A stretch of 64,000 bases of DNA. Origin: Gonioctena quinquepunctata. Lineage: Eukaryota; Arthropoda; Insecta; Coleoptera; Chrysomelidae. Within the stretch, counting starts at the first letter, position 1, and every line of letters starts with the position of its first letter. The notes below the pieces were generated by a model that was not told the origin of the DNA, ran no database searches, and saw only the letters and a program-made list of their open reading frames with translations. Shown here in pieces: positions 19,975 through 31,640 of the stretch. The position numbers and the translations under genes are program-made. Location of the stretch: assembly GCA_018342105.1 (NCBI GenBank), contig JAFIRS010001012.1:124001-188000 (forward strand). The letters are read 5' to 3'.

Positions 19975-20299
19975 GTTCAATCCCCGTAGAAATTTTTTTT
20001 GTTGATTAATTTGTTGGTGGGTCAAGAAAGATGTCCATATGCTTGGTTGTATTCAACTGTCATCCTTTTTGTTCATATAATGTGGTCGCTTTTCGATTCT
20101 GAAGGCTTCTCTCGTTCTTCTTGAGTATAAATTCTCATGACTTGCCAATGTCCGAGTATCAGTATATGCTGTGTCTTGTTGTTAGTACATGTTGAAATAG
20201 TGACGATGTGGTCTTGTTTCGTATAGAAATCTTGTGTTCTCATTTGCGGATGTTGATTCTTCTGTTTGTTGGGTCAAAAATAATAATTCAAATTAAATA

Positions 20300-21955
20300 A
20301 AAAATATTCTCCAAAATGTATTGAATAATAAATTAAATACACAACCAGGTTGGATTGAGAATTTATCTGACATCCCTATTCCAGATGATATACTGGAATT
20401 CCTGTCTTCAGGCCCGGAGTTCAGTATTCAACCCATACTAGGAAACATTTCCCAATCAAAAATATTTTATAAGATGTTGATAACTTAACTCCCATAATAA
20501 CAGACCCAATCACAAAAAATTCCACTATTGCTCGTTCGACAAATGTCATTACCAATTATGTACAAGCTTCCAAGCATTCTTTCTCAATATTTCAAGATTA
20601 TACTCGAAACCAAAACAATTTTTCAATCATAATCCTAACCTTATTGTTTCAAAATCTGACAAAGGAAATATCACTGTTGTTATGAATAAAGATCAATATT
20701 TCAACTTGTCTTCAGATTCAATTCTTATGAACTGATACAAAGGGACCCAACTCTCCAAATTCAAAATAAATGTAATTCATCAATGAAAACTCTCCACAAT
20801 TCAAAACAAATTGAGGAAAATACAAGGAAGAAACTTACTTCACAGGGGTTTTCCAAAATTCTATGTACTACCTGAGATCCATAAACCTATTTCATCAGTT
20901 AACAACCCCTCAGAAACACTAGCTTCCTTTTTGACAGATGTTTTGACAAAGGCCTATGATCATGAAAATCAATATTATATAAAGGACTCCTCTGACCTTT
21001 CTTCAAAATTCAATAAAATATCACCCTTTAGTAACGTTCATCTGGATTCATGTATCAGAGCAATCATGATAATTTGGATAACATCAGCAATTTTTGTAAT
21101 ATTTGTGAAGATGACTTCATCAATCTGTTAACGTTTTCTTCAACAATACATATTTTTCCTTTAATAACCAAGTTACAGACAAATTTTGGCACACCCATGG
21201 GGGCAAAGATAAGATAATATTTTAGCAAACTATGTTATGGACGATTTGCTAGATATTGTCTTAAATGTCCTTTCTTATTAGGTTTTCTTCATCAAAAAAT
21301 ATATTGATGACATCATCTTAGAACTTCCCCGATCAGAGATTACAGAAATTGTAGATATATTCAACAGCTATGATCTTTCATACAATTTACCATCGAAAAT
21401 GAAGACGATGAAGGTAGCGCTCCTTTTCTGGACTCTAAGCTCATACGTACTTCCAACAACATCTTACTAGTTAACTGGTATAGAAACCGATCAGTTCTGG
21501 TAGATATATGAACTATTGGTCTAACCATAAACAATCACTGAGAATAAACTTGATCAAGCAGATGAAACAACGTGTTTACGTATCTCTGACCCATCGTTTC
21601 ACCATAAAATTTGAAAATTCTCCACAATTTATTCAAACAATATTCATATCCTTCATCCATATTGAATAAGATTTTTTCAACACCGTTAGAACCTTAAATG
21701 ACATTATACCTGAAAATATTAAAAATAATAATGACAATACTGTATCTCAAATGAACACTTTTTATACTTCTTTACCCTTCATTGCTGAAATCACACCTAA
21801 GCTCTCAAGAATTTCAATAAATTGGGCAGTATAAAAATAGCCCAAAGAACGGTTTTCCATAAATTCATCATTCTCTGTTGTCAAGGATGGAACTCCGTTA
21901 CTTCCACAAACAAAATCAGTTTATTGCATTCCTTGTGCAAATTGTAACCATGAAT
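20300..21955 (+). pseudogene. Penelope-like reverse transcriptase
   Basis: Frames read 'K-G-N-I-T-V-V-M-N-K' (about 20660-20690), then 20811-21131 with 'F-Y-V-L-P-E-I-H-K-P', 'S-F-L-T-D-V-L-T-K-A-Y' and 'Y-Y-I-K-D-S'. These are the PLE fingers signature. Motif 'G-A-K-...-I-L-A-N-Y-V-M-D-D' lies near 21200-21245, and the catalytic box 'K-Y-I-D-D-I-I-L' near 21299-21323. The C-terminal connector 'V-F-H-K-F-I-I' style sequence and the endonuclease start follow near 21850-21946. The N-terminal part upstream of 20300 is missing or decayed. Stops and shifts make it non-functional. Confidence 0.8.
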
Positions 21956-21956
21956 A

Positions 21957-22390
21957 AACAGGGTGTCCCTGGACTTCCCTCTTCTCCTATCGGGAATGTA
22001 TAGATGGGGTCAAAATATCACCAGTACCTCATATAACGTTTGTTCCTAAAAGCCTTCGGTACCAAGTTACGGGCCCTCAAAGTTAGAAAATGAAAAAGGT
22101 GATTGACTAAACAAATGAATTTCCTCGATAAGCTTTCATGCAGGAGTCAGTTGTTTTGCTACGAAGTCAGGAACGGACCACCCCCGATGGTCCACACCCC
22201 AAAACTTTGAAATGACAGATAATTTTTCAATAGTTTTCAACAGAATAAAAACGTGGACAATTTTCTGAAAAGAAGTACTCGTGTGGAAAGTCGATCGGAG
22301 CAACGATTCTTAATGAAAATGCAGTTTTACTCGACGACATCAAACCCGATCGTCCACCATTATTTGAAATGAAAAATTCTCACAGTAGAA
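21957..22390 (+). repeat. Left long inverted repeat of the DD41D element
   Basis: Reverse-complement counterpart lies at about 24245-24735. Identity is high at the tip (first 20 bases nearly perfect) and falls inward, with indels. The matched block 'agtactcgtgtgga' appears at about 22284 here and in inverted form at about 24361. Confidence 0.8.
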
Positions 22391-22989
22391 ATACTAATGC
22401 TATCGTAAATTCGACAACATTTATAAAAGGGATAATACAAAATATGCTAAAATAAAGTCGTAAACAACAAGTACAGTACCTAGTTGAAAGTTTCATCCAC
22501 AATGTAGATATTTTTTTAAATGAAATATCAAGTTATGTAGATTCGTGGTGTTTTTGAACTAACAAGCTACTCCACTATGAAATATCGAAATCAGTCCATA
22601 TTTTATATGTACGCGTGGAATAAGCATGTTTTGTGTTGTGTTATCTGAATCTTATGAAACTCAACATTTGGATGTTGCAAATTCGTATTCACAGCTAAAA
22701 TGTTGAGGAGTTACAATAATAAGTATAATTTTATGGGAGAAAATCTTCAACCCGAAGATGAATTTAGCTGAAAAAACGCATATCTGAAGACATAACTAAT
22801 AAAAAGCAAACGAATAAACGACAAAAACGGCTGCACATGAATAGGTGAAAAATATCCGGTGAATAAATGTATGTTCCATTTCTTCCACAGATGTTGACAA
22901 ACACACTTCGTAGAGAAAAATAAAAAATGACAACTGGAATGCGATACTTTTTTGTTGAGTGTGCGTTGTCATTGTATTGTAAATATTCT

Positions 22990-24130
22990 AATAGGACAGT
23001 TTGAAGTATTTTGATATGCCGAACAGTTTACATTCAACGAATATGCAAATATGCATACATTGTATGGACGAGCATTTGATAATGCTGCAGAAGCCCGTCG
23101 TCTGTATGCCGAGCATTTTCTCAATCGAACGTTACCGGCAAGAGAAACGTTCGAGCGTGTCGATCACAGCTTGGGGAGACATGTATGTCAAATGGATAAT
23201 TAATTGGAGCCTGTTCTTTCATTTCGATATTATTGTAGGTTCAGTTTTGCCAAAACGTGGTGATGAGGGCGCTCCCAGGGCTGTGCGTACCGTTGTATTG
23301 GAGAAAAATATTTTGGAAGCTGTCGCTGATGATCCTTCAATGAGCATTAGAAACCTATCAGAACAGTTCCATACATCCAAGTCCACTATTCATAGAATAA
23401 TTGGGGGAACAACTGCTCCACCCATATCACATCCAGAAGGTACATGTCAAGACATCTGAAGATTTTCCAGCACGACTGGAATATGCCAATTGGTTCCTGG
23501 ATAAGCAAAGAGAGGATATGACTTTTATTACTCGAGTTTTATTCACTGATGAAGCAGATTTCAGTAGAGATAGGGTAATCAACTCTCATAATCTCCACAT
23601 ATGGGCCGAAGAAAATTACCATGTAATATTGCAAACCAAACACCAACGGAAATTCAACGTGAATGTTTGGGCTGGTATCATAGGAAACTTGTAGGACCAT
23701 TCGTTCTACATGACCGATGGAATGGAGAACGTTATTTGGAGTTCATTCAGAACGATTTGAATGGACTTTTGGAACATGTTCCATTGCAAACCCGAAGAGA
23801 TATGTGGTTTATGCATGATGGCGCTCCTCCTCATTTCAGTTTGATTGTGCGGGACCATCTGAACCAGATTTCCCCCAATAGATGGATTGGTAGAGGTGGG
23901 CCATATTGATGGCCACCGCGGTCTCCAGATTGAAATCCATTGGATTTTTTTCTGTGAGGGCATCTGAGAAGCTTCGTTAACGCTACACCTATTAACACCA
24001 GAAATGCCTTGTTGAATAGAATTATATTACATTGTGAAGCCATACGAAACGACCCTGGCATGCTGTTTCAAGTGCAGAGGGTGTTTGCGCCCACTAAGAA
24101 AATTGAGAGAGACATGGGGTCATATCGAGC
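22990..24130 (+). pseudogene. DD41D transposase, decayed
   Basis: Pieces in three frames. An N-terminal helix-turn-helix region occupies about 23040-23170. 'I-L-E-A-V-A-D-D-P-S' and 'S-K-S-T-I-H-R-I-I' (23313-23400) form a second HTH. 'L-F-T-D-E-A-D-F' (about 23540-23563) gives the first Asp. 'W-F-M-H-D-G-A-P-P-H-F' (23805-23837) gives the second, and 'S-P-D' followed by 'N-P-L-D-F-F' near 23925-23953 gives the third, 41 residues on. The DD41D spacing distinguishes it from Tc1 (DD34E) and mariner (DD34D). Stops and shifts near 23455, 23690, 23908 and 23932 kill it. Confidence 0.85.
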
Positions 24131-24737
24131 AGTTTTTGTAGCGGATTTTGCATTTCTGTTTGCTCTTGAGGCTTGCGATTGATTATTTACACCATGAGTT
24201 TTGTAAGGTAATGATAAAAATTCGTTATGAACATTGTACCTATAATTTCTATTTTCATTACAAATTAATCTTTTCGAATAATGGTAGACATCTCAGGTTG
24301 GATGTCGTCGAACAAAAATGCATTTTTATCAAAAATCGTTGCTCCGATCGATTTTCCACACGAGTACTTTTATTCAGGAAATTGTCCAGATAACCTTGTT
24401 TTGTTAAAACATATTGACAAATCCCAGTCATTTCAAAGTTTTGGGGTGTGGACCATCGGGTGTAGTTCGTTCCTGACTTTGAAGCAAAGCAACTGACTCC
24501 TGCATGAAAGCTCATCGAAGGAATTCATTTGTTCAGTCAACACCAAAATTTAGATGATTTTGAATATTCACTTTGAAAGTTATCAAAGAAAAACCTTTTT
24601 CATTTTGTAACTTTAAGGGCCCGTAACTTGGTAACGAAGGCTTTCAGGAACAAAAGTTATATGAAGTACTGGTGATAGTTTGACCCCATCTATACATTCC
24701 CGAGAGGAAAAGAGGAAGTCCAGGGACACCCTGTATA

Positions 24738-25040
24738 GGTCAAACAACTAGGTTTCTAAAAGACCATATAAGTTTCCACAGAAGTGATTGTAGACATCAC
24801 CCTAAAAGATGTGATCTCAGTGAACACGTTAATAAAGAGGATCACAACATGGATTACAATTCCACTGAAATTTAAGTAAAAGAGAATAATACTTCGAAAC
24901 GAATATTTTTGGAAATGACATTCATTTCTCAATCCAACTATTTTTCAAACGAAAGAACATATCTCAATCATTTGAGTGAGGTCTATTCCTATTTATTGAT
25001 TTTAGACAAGAACCCGAATGCTCTCAATAATAATCCTTTT
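24738..25040 (+). pseudogene. Penelope-like GIY-YIG endonuclease tail
   Basis: Reads 'Y-I-G-Q-T-T-R-F-L' at the left edge, completing the GIY-YIG motif whose first half is before the DD41D insertion. 'S-D-C-R-H-H-P-K-R-C' and 'L-S-E-H-V-N-K-E-D-H-N' follow near 24790-24850, and 'Y-S-Y-L-L-I-L-D-K-N-P-N' near 24987-25020. The endonuclease makes the first-strand nick for PLE insertion. Confidence 0.75.
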
Positions 25041-25523
25041 TAATATCAACCAACATCAAACTCACTACAAATAGAATAAGAACAGAATAAAATTTTATGT
25101 TTCCATAATTTGTCACCATAAATAAAATCTCATCTTCAGTGGTGATGGCAAATTGTGTTCCAATATCACTTGAGCAGCTGAGACCAAATGTCTCTTCGTC
25201 TTCTCAATAATTTTGAGTTTGACATTGTAGGTTTTGTTATTTCCAACCTCTTTGTCTTGGTTTTCCCACACGTTCACATTCATAACCAAAAAATGTTGCC
25301 ACAATTGTTCTCGGCTCTGTAGTAAATTCACCAGTAATTTTTTTTACAAATACTGTTCCATATAACTCTATTTATTGCTCCATGTTTTTACATGTTTTTT
25401 TTAATGTTGTCTTGTACATCGTTCTGTATATCACCGAAAAACGACCATTCTCACTAACATTGTAAGTAAGGTTACATTTGTATATTTATCAATTATATTA
25501 TAGTATTTTCACCTTTGTAGCCT

Positions 25524-25552
25524 CTGATCATGACAATATTCATTGTCGAAAT
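25524..25552 (+). ncRNA. Degenerate hammerhead motif at the PLE 3' end
   Basis: CTGATCA (consensus CUGANGA, with the conserved G changed to C) is followed by a perfect 6-bp stem, GACAAT-attc-ATTGTC, and then GAAAT. This arrangement is the hammerhead core of Penelope-like elements. The base change and lack of a clear stem I and III predict loss of activity. Confidence 0.55.
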
Positions 25553-25662
25553 ATTGGAAATATAATGTTATAATGGTACACTTGCGTTTGCTGCTGTCCC
25601 AAAGAATTTCTCAGACTTTTTCCTAACTAGTCAGCGAAAGACTACCTCTCCTCTTTCTTTCC

Positions 25663-25742
<80 letters not shown>
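25663..25742. repeat. (TA)n microsatellite
   Basis: About 40 pure dinucleotide units. Open frames across it (Y-I-Y-I) are artefacts. Confidence 0.97.
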
Positions 25743-25744
<2 letters not shown>

Positions 25745-26573
25745 CATTTCACCTTGGCTCCGCAAAGTTTCCTTCGAATATATTATATTCCGTTCCTTCT
25801 ATGAGAATACTATCAATTGTTTCGGAGGAAATGTATACAGAGTGCCACACTAAAAACAGTCCACAACATTTTTTGGAATTTGTAGGAGATTTTAAGAAAT
25901 ACAAGATGGAGAAATGAGGAAGGTACCATTCATTGTCTTCATATTCGAAAATCACATCGACCATTTTCGAGAAAGATTTTCATGGCCAAAATATATGGTC
26001 GATGCATAGAAATATTTATGTTCGGAAAATCCACTGAAAATTAGTTACTTACATTCGTTTAGGAGCTCAGTTTTTAGGACTCGAAGGGTTCAGTTTATGT
26101 TTTGTTCTTCAGTTCCTTTTTTCATCGGTTTAATTTTTTGTTAAAAAGTTTTTATTGGCAAACAACTAGATTTATGATCGACTTTTTCCGTTCTTACTTA
26201 TGTTTTCACGATCGCATTCCATTTTTCTATGTTAAACTCCTGGAAAATGCTAACATTTTCCTTCCTGTGTGGGTAAAGAGTTCGTTTTGGAGTCGCTTCG
26301 TTGAAAACGAAGTCGCTTCTCGAAGAAAAAATTCCTTATATCTAGCGCGGAAGCAATTCGTTGAATATTCAAATATTATTTACAAAATTCATACCTGGGC
26401 TCCGCGAAATTTCCTTCAATATATTCCTTCTATGAAGAAATACAAGATCGAGAAATAAGGAAGGAAACATTTATTGTCTTTAAATTTGGAAATCACATTG
26501 ACTATTTCCGAGAAAGATTTTTATGGCCAAAATATATGGTCGATGCATAGAAATATTTATGTTCGGAACATCC
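25743..26573. repeat. Direct repeat inside the LINE 5' region
   Basis: 'ggctccgc-aaa-tttccttc' to 'tttatgttcgga' occurs at about 25754-26032 and again at about 26400-26572. The first copy has an extra stretch of about 90 bp after 'ccttctatgag'. The second copy also recurs inverted at about 41510-41690. Confidence 0.75.
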
Positions 26574-26904
26574 AGTGCTTGTCAAGGGATAGTGTAACGA
26601 AAAAACATTTTCTTACTCTTTAACAATTTTCACATGAAATCCCGTTTACTTCACTGAATTTCATGGACAATGGTTCTTGGCATTACTTGTCAGTTATATT
26701 CATTCCCTAGGTATGGCATTCCGATATCTTGGTCACATGAGAGTAGATAATTCATTCTCTCACGTTGCAGAACGCAGACTTCCGATTGAGTTAGTAAACT
26801 GGCTATAATTTGTAGCGGGCAGCAGAGTGGGAGAATAACGCTCTCTGCTTTTTGACATGGAGCACCTTTGCAAGTGGCACTGCAGTGGCGGAATCGGGCG
26901 AATT

Positions 26905-27115
26905 ACTCCAGATAGCGAGAATTACCCGTATTTGTGTTGCAAAACGAAAAGTGTCAGCTGTTATGTCTGCAAATTGTGCTCAGGTATTCATCACAAAAGC
27001 TGTGCCTCATCGAAGTATTGAGGAAAAACTTCGATTTCTATCGGGTAATATAATTGAATGCTGCATACCCGACCCGGCCCTCCAGTATGAAGATATTCTG
27101 GAAAAAAGTATTTAA
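26905..27115 (+). pseudogene. LINE ORF1, N-terminal zinc module
   Basis: One frame reads 'C-C-K-T-K-S-V-S-C-Y-V-C-K-L-C-S' then 'H-H-K-S-C-A' (26930-27000), spaced like a PHD-type finger (C-x2-C..H-x2-C). A stop follows in that frame, and the neighbouring frame continues with 'I-E-E-K-L-R-F-L-S-G-N-I-I' to 27112. Such fingers sit at the start of ORF1 in CR1-type LINEs and probably bind nucleic acid or chromatin. Confidence 0.6.
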
Positions 27116-27449
27116 AAAAACCATAAGTGAATTGTCTTATTAAAGAAAATACATAAAAAAGTTGAAAAAGGATCACCAGTCCTTCATCTATGGGGCTGAA
27201 AAAAATCCATTATATGTGAATTGCAAGAAGAACTAATAAACCTCAACAAAATGAACGTCAATACACAAAACTGCTCTACCCAAACAACTGGACTTCCTCA
27301 CTTAGACAAATCTACATTGACTGAACCTCAATCTGTATATTCCACGGGCATCGGCAGGAAGGTCACGATTCGCGTTCGAGCAGTCGAACTGAACGGACGT
27401 GTTTCTACAACTCAAAGATCGCTCCGTGCGAAACTTCAAAAATCGCAAA

Positions 27450-27865
27450 AAGTACTTTTTGTAAAATAAAAATACTAACGCCCATCGAAAGGGGGAACCC
27501 TTAGTGGCTTCCAACCCAAAAATCATCCCCTAATATCGAGAAATAAGGGTGATGTCCCCAGATTAGAGGAAGGGTGCTGAAACAGTGCTCACTCCAAAGC
27601 AAATTGGAAAAGTCAGGAAAACCACATTTCCGTACCAGAAAATTGTAAATATTGGTAAAAGTATTTTTCGTAGAAGAAAAATACGAACGCCTATCGAAAG
27701 AGGGAACCCTTATTGGCTCCCAACCCAAAAATATCCCTAATATCGAGAGACAAGGGTGATGTCCCCAGATCAGAGGAAGGGTGCTGAAATAGTGCTCACT
27801 CCAAAGCCAATTGGAAAAGTCAGAAAAACCACATTTCTGTACGGGGAATATCGTAAATATTTGTA
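27450..27865 (+). repeat. Two tandem 5' units of about 208 bp
   Basis: The block from 'agtacttttt' (27451) to 'acatttccgtacc' (about 27636) is repeated from 'agtatttttc' (27660) to 'acatttctgtacg' (about 27843), with offset 208-210 bp and about 90 percent identity by eye. Tandem 5' monomers are known promoter units in some LINEs; a promoter role here is inference. Confidence 0.85.
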
Positions 27866-29146
27866 CATATCAATAGAAGGACGTCTCGGCCATAACCCTA
27901 GGGGAAAAAGCCAGAAGAATCCAGAAGGAAAACGGATCAAAATCAAGGAATTGCTGTAGCAAGGAGGCCTCTCCCACGGAACCCCTTTTGCTAAGCACAT
28001 AAAACCCATAGAAAACCAGGTAACTGCGGACATAAGGGGCCTTGGAAAGTAGGAAGAAGCAGTAAGCGAACAAACAAATAGATTAACAGTGAACAACTGG
28101 GAGAAAAAGGAAGAAAACAGCAGGTTAGTGGAGTTTCAGTAACCTAAGTGAGTACGCTGAGCTCCACTCCAAACACTGTTGGCAAATTTTTAGAATAAAC
28201 ACTTTTGTCAAAATTAAGAATCCCGACTCCGCCCACATTGACTTGGCGAGCCAATAGGAAGCGGAGGGCCACACAAAACTGGGTCCAACCTGAGAACGAA
28301 GTCACATTCACTCGCAGATACGGACAGGACAAACATATGAAATATTCTTTCGGAAAATGGAAGATTTGTAAATGAATATAAAGTGCCCTCAGGCCGGTAC
28401 GTGGGTACTAGAAAGCCTGGAGGAGAAACTATACCAGATTGGGTGAAAGACACAAGCGACCCGTAAACAGAGGAACCAAGGCAGAGGGAGGAGTCAGGAA
28501 TATCCAGAAAATCCCAAAGTATGGATATGTGCCCCTTCCCCTCAGACCTGGAAGAAAATGATGACTATGGCGACGAGTACTTCGAATAACTTTCTAGTAT
28601 GGAAAGTGACGAAGAATCCAAAAGCTCAATAGAATCTGAAAAACACAAAGAAATGGAGGAAATTCTAAAAAAATTGAGAGAGAAAGCGAGGAAGCGGAAA
28701 GAAAGGAAGAATTTTTGGAGGACACTAAAAAGCCCCCCAGAATAGAAAATCAAGCAGATAAAACAAAACAGGGGGAAAAGGAAATAAAAACCCTGCCGAA
28801 TAAAATCGAAGAAGAACCGATAAGGCCGCCAACACTGTATCCAGAGGTCGATATTATCAACCGATTGGACGGACAGTTAGATAGCCCCGAGGCAAAAAAA
28901 TCGGATAAAAAAAATTAAAAAACGTAAAGATAAGGAATTAGCCCAAACAGATGGTGAAACAGATGATTCGAGTGAAGACGAATCCAGAGAAACATCGGGT
29001 GACAAAAATAGACAAAATCTTAAAAAACAAAAAAAACATTGAAAAAGATAAGCACGAGGGAAAAAAGAGGAAAATATATTTTCCCGAGAACACCCCAGAA
29101 AAAGTCGTACTGGAAAAAAATTATTTCGAGACGCAAGAAATAATAA

Positions 29147-29280
29147 ATGAAGCCAACTCAACAACAGAAAATCGCACCCTATCGCATCATGGAAGGTACG
29201 GATTCACGAGAAGGCAATCTAGAAACTGAAATTGGAAAAATATGTAAAAATGGATATGAAGTGAAATTCATAAACAATAG

Positions 29281-29344
<64 letters not shown>

Positions 29345-30139
29345 TCTCAAGAGCGTGGGAAAGTCAAAGACTACTTCACACAAAATGAAGTGGGGTTCTT
29401 TGCTTTTCCACAAAAACCTAAAGGAGAAGGTGCATATGTTCTCAAAGGTTTTGATGACATAAGAGAAGAGAAAGAAATAATCAAGGTACCCAAAAAAGAG
29501 CACAATTTGATAGTTACAAAAATATATAAGATGAGGAAAACTACAAGACCAATGTTTTTAGTAATAATGGACAAAAAACACAGCCTCAAAGAACTAAATA
29601 AGAAAATAAGAATAATCAAGAATAGAGTGGTAACATGGGAAACCCGGAAGGCGGCAGCATCAATCACCCTATGCCGAAAATGCCAGAGATGGGGACATAC
29701 CGCCCCGTATTGCAGCCACACCCCCAGATGCGATAAATGTGCTCTCGAACATCATACGAACGATTGCACAAAAAGCGCTAAAATACCAGCTAAATGTGCA
29801 AACTGCGAAGGAGAGCATTCAGCCAATTACAAAGGCTGTGAAGCTCATTTGCAGGCACTGAAAACCAGAGGAATACAACCCCAAAAGGCAAACAACATCA
29901 GCAGCAAAACGCCAACCCACCCCCTGGGAGGCCAGGGTGGGAGCGCATCTCCACAACAAGTGACGCACAAGCAGACCAGAGAACTTCAAGAAATGGACAC
30001 TGGCCCACCCCCAAACAGTGAAGTGCAAGACATTATTCAAATTAAAGAAATGCTATGTACCATGTATAACATAGTAATTTCGAACTCTCAAATTCTACAA
30101 AAATTATATCACATAATTACAAACACACAAGCGCAATGA
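29147..30139 (+). CDS. Jockey-type LINE ORF1 (Gag-like, three zinc knuckles)
   Basis: 330-codon open frame. Residues 1-45 look acidic/charged. Residues about 46-64 are an IY-repeat encoded by the (TA)n tract at 29282-29337. Residues about 70-170 resemble the PRE_C2HC/RRM-like region of Jockey ORF1 ('K-G-F-D-D-I-R-E-E'). Three CCHC-type knuckles follow: 'C-R-K-C-...-H-...-C' (29672-29713), 'C-D-K-C-...-H-...-C' (29728-29769) and 'C-A-N-C-...-H-...-C' (29797-29835). The true start is probably upstream, since an acidic Lys/Glu-rich region in broken frames (28500-29146) fits an ORF1 N-terminus. The product would bind element RNA. Confidence 0.85.
29282..29337. repeat. (TA)n microsatellite inside ORF1
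   Basis: About 28 units in frame with ORF1, adding an Ile-Tyr repeat without a frameshift. Confidence 0.95.
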
Positions 30140-30960
30140 TGGCACGTACCATCGCCGGGGGCGGTGGTTGGGACGGTGGGGGGCGGTGGATAGATCCACA
30201 AGAGCCCCCGCACAGTTCATGGGCGCCGGGTCCAGGGGTAGAAACGTGCTGTTGTAATACACAAAACTAGTTACACAAACGAAAATTACACAAATACCAC
30301 AAAGAAAGGGACCCAAGCCCGGCCAGAGATACACAAATACTTCTTCTCATAAACAAATAACACAAATCTAAATCCCATCAATAACACTGAAAACAACCTC
30401 TACAAAAAACCAATACACAAATCGCCCAAAATACACAAAAATTTCCTCAAATAACCTCAAATTCCTTAAACGCAAATAAACATGAAACTCCACAAAACAT
30501 CCCCAAATAAACTCAAATTTCAAAACACAAGTAAAACCATACACAAACTATACACACAAATAGACACACAAGCAAATATTACTCAAACTATAGATTTTTT
30601 AGAATTATTTCAAGCTGGTTTTTTAGGTGTAATGTGAGGCTCATTCCTCACACCACCCCCTTTTTCAGTATACAATTGCATTGTTATAAACACCTAGTGA
30701 AAATCAATTATTGAACTTTCGAATGTAAGATAACAGTAAATACTCCCATAAGCTCAGGCAGGAGGGGAGGATCAAAAATAAATCGTTAAAATGACCTTAA
30801 ACCGACTACGTACTGAGTCATCGCCTCAGGCGGGGACACGCCCTTCGATGCTTTTGAATCATCAAGCGCTTGTTCATGCAATTTTATTTGTATAGTAGCT
30901 CCTAAGTTTGTACATACTAGGTTTAGTCAAATGTAACGATAATATGAAATAAAATACTTT
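30140..30960. other. Non-coding 3' region of the half-LINE
   Basis: C/A-rich DNA with many 'acacaaa' words, no long frame and a G-rich block near 30158-30190. A polyadenylation-like aataaaa lies just before the GGATT tail. ORF2 would be expected here in a full Jockey element and is absent. Confidence 0.7.
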
Positions 30961-30990
30961 TGGATTGGATTGGATTGGCAGGAAGGTCAC

Positions 30991-31640
30991 AGAACGATGT
31001 GCTCAAGAATCTACTAGTCAAACAGAATGGTTGGACCAAGGGGCATATGAAGACCTAAACGTGGATTTTACCAAACACAAAAGCAAATTATTTTTGGTAG
31101 CAGGCCAAAATGGATGAAATATGGCAGAGTTTCTTCATCATCAATCTAAAGATGTCTTCGACGTACAAGGTATCCTTAAACCTAACTCAAATGACAATGA
31201 ATTGTTAGATACAGCTCATGAATCATTAAGAAGACATGAGGAAGATACTATATTAATTTTTTGGCCTAACAAATATGATAAAAAAATTATAGACGATCTC
31301 ACCTCTCTAAAGGAGACACCTCAAATCATTCTCATAACCCAACCGTTAAGATATGATTCTGAAATAATCAACTCAAAAAAATATAACAATAATTTATCAT
31401 TGAAGAAACAATTACACGAAGCTAAGAGTCCACATTATTTACTTGAATGTAACAACACTATCCAGAGTAGAAACTATAAAGCTAATGGCTATGCACTAAA
31501 AGAATCTGCCAAATGGTGTTTATGCAAGGCCCTATTAAACCTTATCAGAACTCAATCCACTCCAGCACAAGAGGTTACTTCCATCAACAGCTCCGAGCAT
31601 GTATACCCCATTCAAACATCACAACCACCATTGGATTGAT
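30991..31640 (+). pseudogene. CR1-like LINE ORF1, esterase-like C-terminal part
   Basis: Continues ORF1 after the insertion. The 172-codon frame from 31121 is preceded by one stop, and 'K-L-F-L-V-A-G-Q' lies upstream of it. It resembles the SGNH/GDS(L) esterase domain of CR1 ORF1: a degenerate block in place of GDSHG, then 'G-I-L-K-P-N-S', 'D-T-I-L-I-F-W-P-N' in place of the GxND box, and 'L-I-T-Q-P-L-R-Y-D'. Key catalytic residues of the GDS motif are not present, so the fold match is tentative. Confidence 0.5.

Larger units (their letters stand above)
21957..24735 (+). mobile_element. DD41D Tc1/mariner-type transposon, 2.78 kb, long inverted repeats
   Basis: The ends are AACAGGGTGTCCCTGG at 21957 and, on the minus strand, TACAGGGTGTCCCTGG ending at 24735. 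TA dinucleotides flank both sides (21955-21956, 24736-24737), the usual Tc1/mariner target. The inverted arms run about 430 bp on the left and about 490 bp on the right and include matching segments such as 'gtactcgtgtggaaa' and 'cgatcggagcaacgatt'. The interior holds a decayed transposase. It interrupts the PLE endonuclease. Confidence 0.88.
20290..25620 (+). mobile_element. Penelope-like element, split by a DD41D transposon
   Basis: A PLE reverse transcriptase (20300-21955) is followed, after the 21957-24735 insertion, by the GIY-YIG endonuclease and its tail (24738-25040), then a non-coding 3' region ending near a degenerate hammerhead motif (25524-25552). The RT and endonuclease were continuous before the insertion: 'V-Y-C-I-P-C-A-N-C' (about 21920-21946) sits just before it and 'Y-I-G-Q-T-T' just after. 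Heavily frameshifted. Boundaries are approximate. Confidence 0.8.
27367..30976 (+). mobile_element. ORF1-only Jockey-type retroelement (half-LINE), 3.6 kb
   Basis: Flanked by the 14-bp target duplication ggcaggaaggtcac (27353-27366 and 30977-30990). The left part has two tandem 208-bp repeats. The body holds a Jockey-type ORF1 and then about 840 bp of non-coding, C/A-rich sequence ending in 'aaataaaatactttt' and a (GGATT)n tail. No endonuclease or RT is present. The target duplication plus simple-sequence tail prove insertion by target-primed reverse transcription, presumably by a partner LINE. It inserted into the CR1-like LINE ORF1. Confidence 0.85.

Noticed and set aside
26102..26458. 118-codon frame repeated at 41618-41956
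   Set aside because: Conserved only because the DNA is a repeated LINE 5' region; no domain and the two copies differ at their ends.
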